Shown: positions 30,590 to 35,609 of the stretch, piece by piece
Layout of the letters: each line of letters starts with the position of its first letter
How positions within the stretch are numbered: the stretch's first letter is position 1
Source: Sporosarcina sp.
GTDB taxonomy: Bacteria; Bacillota; Bacilli; Bacillales_A; Planococcaceae
Assembly (NCBI GenBank): GCA_029257435.1
Contig: JARIBI010000036.1
Coordinates: forward strand, 1-35,609
DNA length: 35,609 bases
Direction: 5' to 3'
Program-made: the position numbers and the translations under genes
Notes under the pieces: model-generated
Told to the model about the DNA's origin: nothing
Databases searched by the model: none
Seen by the model: the letters and a program-made list of their open reading frames with translations, nothing else

Positions 30590-32993
30590 AACCTTCTCTT
30601 TTAAATCCCCTTTGTGTTCCATAACCATTATCAAATCGAATGGTGCTGACCCTTTTCCAACCAGGCGTGTGCTGGATGATCATATTGATTTCTTTGGCAT
30701 CATACCTGGTCATCATTGATACATCCTTTTGAAAAAGTTCTTCCCACACCATTTGGGCGCACACTTTGTTCAATTTCATTGTTGGATTAGGATTGTTTTC
30801 CGATTGGTCCATATGCAAGAATGTCCGTCTCGTCCCGATATCAAGTTCAAACCAATTGGTCGGAATCTCGGTCTCTAAATACGTCCGAATGCTTTCTGCA
30901 ATCGGGTTTTCTTGTGTATGAGCGGCTTGAAGTTCGGATGCTTTTTCTTCAATTTCTTTACTTAAAGCTAAAATCTCTCCCTTTTCAAACAGCACCTTTG
31001 CTTCTGCCCAAATCTGGTCGACTTCCTCATCAGTTAACTCCTCCCACATGTTTTTCCTACCGCCGCCTGTGATTGTGATGGGAAGAAAGCGGCGATTTCC
31101 TGTTGGGTCATTTAAAAAGTCATAATCATTGGTCGTTCCAAAGAAAACGCATTGTCGCTTGAATGTTTCATTATGCCTACCATAAGCAACCCGGAACGTA
31201 TCCTCGGATTTAGAAATAAAGTGCTTTACCGCCTCCACATCTACTTTCTTTGTTGCAGTCAGTTCGGCCATTTCTAAAATCCAAGCCCCCTGAAGTTGCT
31301 CATAGGCTTCTTTGCCTTTTACAGTAATCAGGGAATCCGAGTGCCACTCTTTTCCTAACAGCTTAATAATGTAGCTTTTCCCGATACCTTGAGGGCCAAC
31401 TAGCACCACACAGTAGTCAAACTTTGCCCCTGGGCGATAGATTCTTGTTACGGCGGCCACTAGGATTTTCCGGGTAAATGTTCGAACACATTCATTATCT
31501 TCCGCACCGAGGTAATCAACCATAATGGTTTCTATCCGCTCCTGGCCATCCCAATCGAGTCCGTTTAAATAGTCCTTAATGGGATGGAACGCATGGTTTA
31601 TTGCAACCTCACTCCAAGCATCCGCAATAACACCAGCTCCCTTTATGCCGTAAATAGAATAAAGGTAATTCCGCAAACTGGCATCATCCGAATCCGACCA
31701 GTATTCACCGCGCTCAACACTCCGCCAAGGAAAATCATCTTTAATAACTACCCGGTGGACAAAATCATTCATAGCAATTCGATCCTGTAACGCTGGGTCA
31801 TTTTCTAAAATTAGAATGACATTCGGGGCACTCGAGACGATGTTTCCTTTCTGATCTCTTGATAACTCCGTCAACCACTCCATCTTTTCTTCATCAAAAT
31901 CAAAATCCCCATCAGCAAGCTGCAATTGTTCCTTGCCTAACGTCAGCTTTACCTGTTTGTCCTTCAAGGCTTCTTCCACCATGGCTTTATAAGAAGGAAG
32001 GCGGTTAATGAGGGTCCCCTCTTTCACTTCCTCATCCAATTCTCCGAACCGATGGATACGAACAAGGTCAAAAGCGTTACACAGTTTCCCGCTAATTGGA
32101 TCTGTCCCATGATGCGAATAGGCAAACGCATCATCGCCGTATATGACCAACCCGCCGGAAGAAGAGCCCTCCTTGTATGTGTAACGGGAAGGATCCGCAC
32201 ACGGTTCGTAAAAAGGAGTGAGAAATGTATTCAACACTTCGGTTACTGTGTACGTCCGGCAAAAAGCACCGATAACCCCTCTTTTCTCCCTAGGGTCCCC
32301 TTGCTTGTCCGCTAATTTTTTTCGTTCTCCTGTAACACGGGACGACTCTGGCCAGTACGATGCATCTCGCCAATCTTCATACCTACCAAGAATTTTATCT
32401 GGGTCAATCCACGGCTCATCGAGCAATTTAAACACGTACTCCCCATCTTTTGAAACAGACGGCCAATACATAAGTCGATGTGGCTGGTAGGTTGTATCAT
32501 CAAAAAAGTCTATTCCAAGGTCACCTGCTATCGTCCTGGCGACTGCTTGATATTCATCTGGTGTCACAGGACGAATGAGCGGAATGACAAGTCGTAAGCG
32601 AGGTGACTTCGGTGTATGGGAATGCGTTGAATAGCACGCACACCCATATCCAAAGATTGTCTCGACACTCGCCCACAAGTCACCTTTCACAAAATCGGCA
32701 TCGAGTGTCACAAGCTGACGGGATTGGACCGCATCCGCTTTCCGCCTGCCGCCTTTTAATGTGCCACCGATAAAGCCACCGACATCCTTCAGTTGGTCCC
32801 GTTCCACTTTCGGCAGTTGCTTATATTCGGCTACCGTCTCATGTGTTCTAGTTGGTGTTTTCAATCGTTCCACAAGTTCCGACCAACGAAGCTGACGATT
32901 TTTCCACTGCGTTTCTTTCCGGCTTCTTCCTGTTGCCAAAGCAATTAACCCATCTTGCTGAAAGGAGGTACTTTCTTTACTCTGCGTTTGCAT
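30585..32993 (-). CDS. Primase-helicase: AEP-like primase plus VapE helicase, 802 aa
   Basis: Likely replication initiator of the phage. N-terminal region, about residues 85-200, looks like an archaeo-eukaryotic primase: LVTLDADF with its acidic pair, YSTHSHTPKSPRLRLVIPL, and THRLMYWPS-like sequence (YQPHRLMYWPS). The C-terminal half is the VapE (virulence-associated E) helicase family: YLNGLDWDGQERIETIM, CVVLVGPQGIGKS (Walker A), GAWILEMAEL (Walker B), and FGTTNDYDFLNDPTGNRRFL. The name VapE is historical and does not imply virulence. GGAGGA is best placed for the ATG at 32993, the third codon of the open frame. Confidence 0.92.
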   Translation of the reverse strand: MQTQSKESTSFQQDGLIALATGRSRKETQWKNRQLRWSELVERLKTPTRTHETVAEYKQLPKVERDQLKDVGGFIGGTLKGGRRKADAVQSRQLVTLDADFVKGDLWASVETIFGYGCACYSTHSHTPKSPRLRLVIPLIRPVTPDEYQAVARTIAGDLGIDFFDDTTYQPHRLMYWPSVSKDGEYVFKLLDEPWIDPDKILGRYEDWRDASYWPESSRVTGERKKLADKQGDPREKRGVIGAFCRTYTVTEVLNTFLTPFYEPCADPSRYTYKEGSSSGGLVIYGDDAFAYSHHGTDPISGKLCNAFDLVRIHRFGELDEEVKEGTLINRLPSYKAMVEEALKDKQVKLTLGKEQLQLADGDFDFDEEKMEWLTELSRDQKGNIVSSAPNVILILENDPALQDRIAMNDFVHRVVIKDDFPWRSVERGEYWSDSDDASLRNYLYSIYGIKGAGVIADAWSEVAINHAFHPIKDYLNGLDWDGQERIETIMVDYLGAEDNECVRTFTRKILVAAVTRIYRPGAKFDYCVVLVGPQGIGKSYIIKLLGKEWHSDSLITVKGKEAYEQLQGAWILEMAELTATKKVDVEAVKHFISKSEDTFRVAYGRHNETFKRQCVFFGTTNDYDFLNDPTGNRRFLPITITGGGRKNMWEELTDEEVDQIWAEAKVLFEKGEILALSKEIEEKASELQAAHTQENPIAESIRTYLETEIPTNWFELDIGTRRTFLHMDQSENNPNPTMKLNKVCAQMVWEELFQKDVSMMTRYDAKEINMIIQHTPGWKRVSTIRFDNGYGTQRGFKREGL

Positions 32994-33153
32994 GGGCATT
33001 CCTCCGTTTCTGTAAAATACGTTCTAAACCGATACTTGCACCATACACATCCCCAGCAAGTGCTTGGCCTTTTAACGTTCGGTACGCTTGTAAGGAGAGT
33101 GTGGTTTTGTACGTTTTAAGATGTTGCAAGAAATAAAAGGTTGCTGGATTCAT
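32977..33153 (-). CDS. Small conserved phage protein, 58 aa
   Basis: Too short for usual ORF cut-offs but well supported: AAGGAGG lies 9 bases before the ATG at 33153, the frame is open to TAA at 32979-32977, and it overlaps the primase gene start by 17 bases. It begins MNPATFYFLQHLKTYKTTLS and contains AYRTLKGQALAGDVYGASIG then a basic helix (RILQKRR). Similar short proteins sit before the VapE gene in other Firmicutes phages; function unknown. Confidence 0.8.
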   Translation of the reverse strand: MNPATFYFLQHLKTYKTTLSLQAYRTLKGQALAGDVYGASIGLERILQKRRNAHANAE

Positions 33154-33171
33154 GCCGTGCTACCTCCTTCT

Positions 33172-33969
33172 TTATGCAATCTCCTCAGCCCGTTCAATCA
33201 TTGGTAGCAATCCTCGGAAATTTTTGAGTAAATCATAAAGGAACAGTCGACCTTTCTGTGTCCAGTAGGTGTTCATGACACTTTGCCCGTTGTCCAGTAG
33301 ATGTGTACGAGATTGCGTGTAACCTTGGTCCGCATACTGTTGATAGAGCAGCCAGGTCTTACCCATCTTGTATTGAACACCGAGTTCCTTGAGCAATGCA
33401 TTCATCGCACGTCCAGACATACCATAATCTTTCGCAATCTTTGTAATCGGCACAGTTGCATTATTTTGTAAAATGGCATCATAATACGACGCTTTGGGCT
33501 GCAACTCACCAATAATTTGTTTCTGTTGGGCATTGGCAAGCTGTAACTGTCTTGCTTCTTCTTTGGCATCCTTATACTCCGTAAAAAGCCTAATACCGAG
33601 ATCCGGGTTTTTAAGAATATCATCAAGCAATGATTCCGAAGCATACATGCCACGTTTTCGGATATCCGGTAGCACTTCATCGAACACCCAGCGTTCGAAT
33701 TGCTCTGCTGCTGGAAGTTTCGATTTCACTATCAGGCGATAAAGATCACCTTCTGGAATGAAATTCTTCTCGATTTGCTTTGTTGGATTCTGCGGATGAG
33801 GTACTCCGTGTTTTGCGGGGTACCGGCAGTGCTGTTTAATCGCCTCATGGGGTTTCACATAACCAAGTATTTTTGCAACATCTGTTGCCGGAAAGTACTC
33901 CTTCCCATCCATCACCATAATTTGCAACTGCCCAAACTCTGAAGAATTAAAAACCTGTAATTTATTCAT
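33172..33969 (-). CDS. Phage antirepressor (BRO-N plus KilAC domains), 265 aa
   Basis: DNA-binding antirepressor. The N-terminal BRO domain (about 1-110) carries VFNSSEFGQLQIMVMDGKEY, FPATDVAKILGYVKPHEAI, and RWVFDEVLPDIRKRGMY. A helical linker (KDAKEEARQLQLANAQQKQI) leads to the C-terminal KilAC domain with PITKIAKDYGMSGRAMNALL and NTYWTQKGRLFLYDLL. AGGAGG is 9 bases before the ATG at 33969. In temperate phages such proteins switch off the lytic repressor; here it lies in the replication operon after polA. Confidence 0.9.
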   Translation of the reverse strand: MNKLQVFNSSEFGQLQIMVMDGKEYFPATDVAKILGYVKPHEAIKQHCRYPAKHGVPHPQNPTKQIEKNFIPEGDLYRLIVKSKLPAAEQFERWVFDEVLPDIRKRGMYASESLLDDILKNPDLGIRLFTEYKDAKEEARQLQLANAQQKQIIGELQPKASYYDAILQNNATVPITKIAKDYGMSGRAMNALLKELGVQYKMGKTWLLYQQYADQGYTQSRTHLLDNGQSVMNTYWTQKGRLFLYDLLKNFRGLLPMIERAEEIA

Positions 33970-33991
33970 CACCAATTTCCTCCTGTTCAAA

Positions 33992-35609
33992 TTAATCTTT
34001 CATGTAATAGAAAGTTTCGAAGCTATCTGCACCTAACGGAAGTCCAGGTGCCCATTCAATTGGTTGTCCCATCAAACTTTCTACTTCTTCCATAGAGCCA
34101 GTTCCAATTGGTACATCAAGAACGACTTCATCATGGACGTGAAAATTTATTCGATATCCCGCTTTATCTAATCGAAGCAAGGAAACCGCTAGACAATCTC
34201 TTGCGATGGCCTGGATAATATTCTCCGTAAGTTTCCCGCCATAAGTCGGGATTCTGCCCCACTGTTTGGAGCTCTGTTCCGTCCCTTCATACGTAAGCTG
34301 CTCTTTTCCAAAACGCTCGTCCACCCCAAGCCTGGGCCTCACGTAGGCAAGGGAGCGACCAGATGGCAGCTCGATAAATAAAACTCCCTTTGTGTAATGG
34401 AAGGTGAGACCATATTGCATCTTCACAACTGATTTTTTCTTCACAGCCTTAATCGCAGCTGCTTCTATCGCCCACCACAGTTTCACGATATTTGGATTGG
34501 CATCCCGCCACGCAGAAACCAACTTAGGAAGTTCATCTTCAGTCAGACCCATCTCTAAAGCTCCCATCTGGGTTAGCGCTCCTTTAGAACCGCCATAACC
34601 AAGAGCCAGCTCAGCAATTTTCCCTTGCTGTCGTAGCGGGCTGCCTTTATCAACGGTTTCTATTGGTACTTTAAACATTTGAGCCGCAGAGGCTTCATAA
34701 ATTTTCCCGTGGGATTGAAACACATCCATTCGCCAACGTTCTCTCGCAAGCCATGCAATGATCCTCGCCTCAATCGCCGAAAAGTCCGCAACAATGAATC
34801 GGTTACCTATTGATGGAATAAAAGCAGTTCGAATGAGTTGTGACATTACATCGGGCACGTTATCGAAAAGAAGTGCCAAGACTTCATGATTGCCGGATTT
34901 CAATAAATCTCTTGCAACCTGTAAATCGTCCATACTGTTTCTCGGCAAGTTATGAATTTGAACGAGTCTCCCTGCCCAACGGCCTGTTCGATTCGCGCCA
35001 TAAAATTGAAGCAGTCCTTTAATTCTTTGGTCGGTACAAATAGAACGTTCCATTGCTTCGTACTTTTTCACCGATGTTTTGGACATTGCTTGTCTGAGTT
35101 TCAATAGCCGCTTAACCTGAGGGTTTTCCACTTTCTCCATCAATATCTCAACATTTTTCTTTGCAAGGCTGTCCACTTCTATCCCTTGTTTCAGCAACCA
35201 ACCTTTCAGTTGGGTTGGACTATTCGGATTTTCAAGACTCGTTAACTGAACAGCTTCATCGAAAAGTGTGTCTTGAAATGTTTTATCTGCCTGGATGGCA
35301 TTAAAAACTAAGCCTTTATCGATGAGCACACCTTCATCATTTATTTTCTGATCCAACTCCCAAAGCTGCTGCTCAACTTTGTGAATTGGAAAAGCGTCTA
35401 ATTTCTTTCGGATTTGCCTTTCAACCTCGACGTCTTGTTTGCAGTAGTCTTTAAAGGCGCTCCACTTTTCTGAATCATGTTCAGGTAGATTACGAGTTCT
35501 TCCTTCATTCACTTTGGTAGGTTTACAGGGAACAGAAAAGAAGCGGATTAAGGTTTTTCCTTCCTTCAATTTCTGTTCTTGCAGCCTGAGACATTTAGCT
35601 ACACCGTCT
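33992..35609 (-). CDS. DNA polymerase, family A (phage type), 5' end missing
   Basis: Replicative polymerase of the phage. The frame is open to the right edge, so the N-terminal part of the 3'-5' exonuclease is missing; the end of that domain is seen as SAFKDYCKQDVEVERQIRKK. Polymerase motifs follow in order: FIVADFSAIEARIIAWLARE (motif A, catalytic Asp), RQQGKIAELALGYGG (motif B) and FHVHDEVVLDV (motif C). The segment GLLQFYGANRTGRWAGRLVQ is a further landmark. I set no start codon; the apparent TTG at 35569 is internal, because family-like sequence continues upstream of it. Confidence 0.94.
   Translation of the reverse strand, partial: DGVAKCLRLQEQKLKEGKTLIRFFSVPCKPTKVNEGRTRNLPEHDSEKWSAFKDYCKQDVEVERQIRKKLDAFPIHKVEQQLWELDQKINDEGVLIDKGLVFNAIQADKTFQDTLFDEAVQLTSLENPNSPTQLKGWLLKQGIEVDSLAKKNVEILMEKVENPQVKRLLKLRQAMSKTSVKKYEAMERSICTDQRIKGLLQFYGANRTGRWAGRLVQIHNLPRNSMDDLQVARDLLKSGNHEVLALLFDNVPDVMSQLIRTAFIPSIGNRFIVADFSAIEARIIAWLARERWRMDVFQSHGKIYEASAAQMFKVPIETVDKGSPLRQQGKIAELALGYGGSKGALTQMGALEMGLTEDELPKLVSAWRDANPNIVKLWWAIEAAAIKAVKKKSVVKMQYGLTFHYTKGVLFIELPSGRSLAYVRPRLGVDERFGKEQLTYEGTEQSSKQWGRIPTYGGKLTENIIQAIARDCLAVSLLRLDKAGYRINFHVHDEVVLDVPIGTGSMEEVESLMGQPIEWAPGLPLGADSFETFYYMKD

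Overview
The window is the left part of an integrated, cos-type tailed phage (siphovirus-like, HK97 capsid fold) in a low-GC Gram-positive host, most likely a Bacillaceae species. Evidence: almost every gene has a GGAGG-type ribosome site 7-9 bases from its start, GTG and TTG starts are common, and the gene set (P27-type small terminase, phi13-type major tail protein, Phage_holin_4-type holin, paired large serine recombinases) is typical of Firmicutes prophages. I cannot name the species.

Layout. Bases 1-3210 are a mosaic flank: a gene running off the left edge, an 18-base perfect inverted repeat, an unknown small gene, a decayed DUF262 fragment, and two A+T-rich plus-strand genes (a HEPN-like candidate and a UPF0489/peptide-arginase-like protein). 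The phage proper starts about 3.2 kb, and its left attachment site is probably in 3090-3210. Nearly all phage genes are on the minus strand, so transcription runs right to left. From the right edge: DNA polymerase A (truncated by the window), BRO/KilAC antirepressor, a 58-residue gene, a primase/VapE helicase, an A+T-rich region with repeated GTTTACA sites (candidate origin), a VRR nuclease, an SNF2 helicase and a sigma-like HTH protein, then a bidirectional terminator. A lone plus-strand gene follows, then HNH endonuclease, a G/C-rich cos-like region, a zinc/HTH protein, a ParB-methyltransferase, four small genes (one killed by a stop codon), terminase small and large subunits, a moron, portal, ClpP-like protease, capsid, four connector/completion genes, major tail protein, tail chaperones G and GT (with a -1 frameshift site), tape measure, four tail-tip/fibre candidates, holin, amidase, a terminator, and finally two overlapping serine recombinases.

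How it works together. The right side copies DNA, the middle packages it and builds head and tail, the holin and amidase lyse the cell, and the recombinase pair integrates and excises. Control appears to involve a 44-45 base element repeated three times upstream of minus-strand gene groups (5796, 23812, 25045), plus intrinsic terminator-like hairpins inside or immediately before late genes. The sigma-like protein at 28207-28647 is the best candidate late regulator. The most worthwhile leads are the repeated element, the 137-base overlap of the recombinase genes, the GTTTACA cluster, the interrupted small gene at 23577-23792, and the cargo genes beside the integration end.
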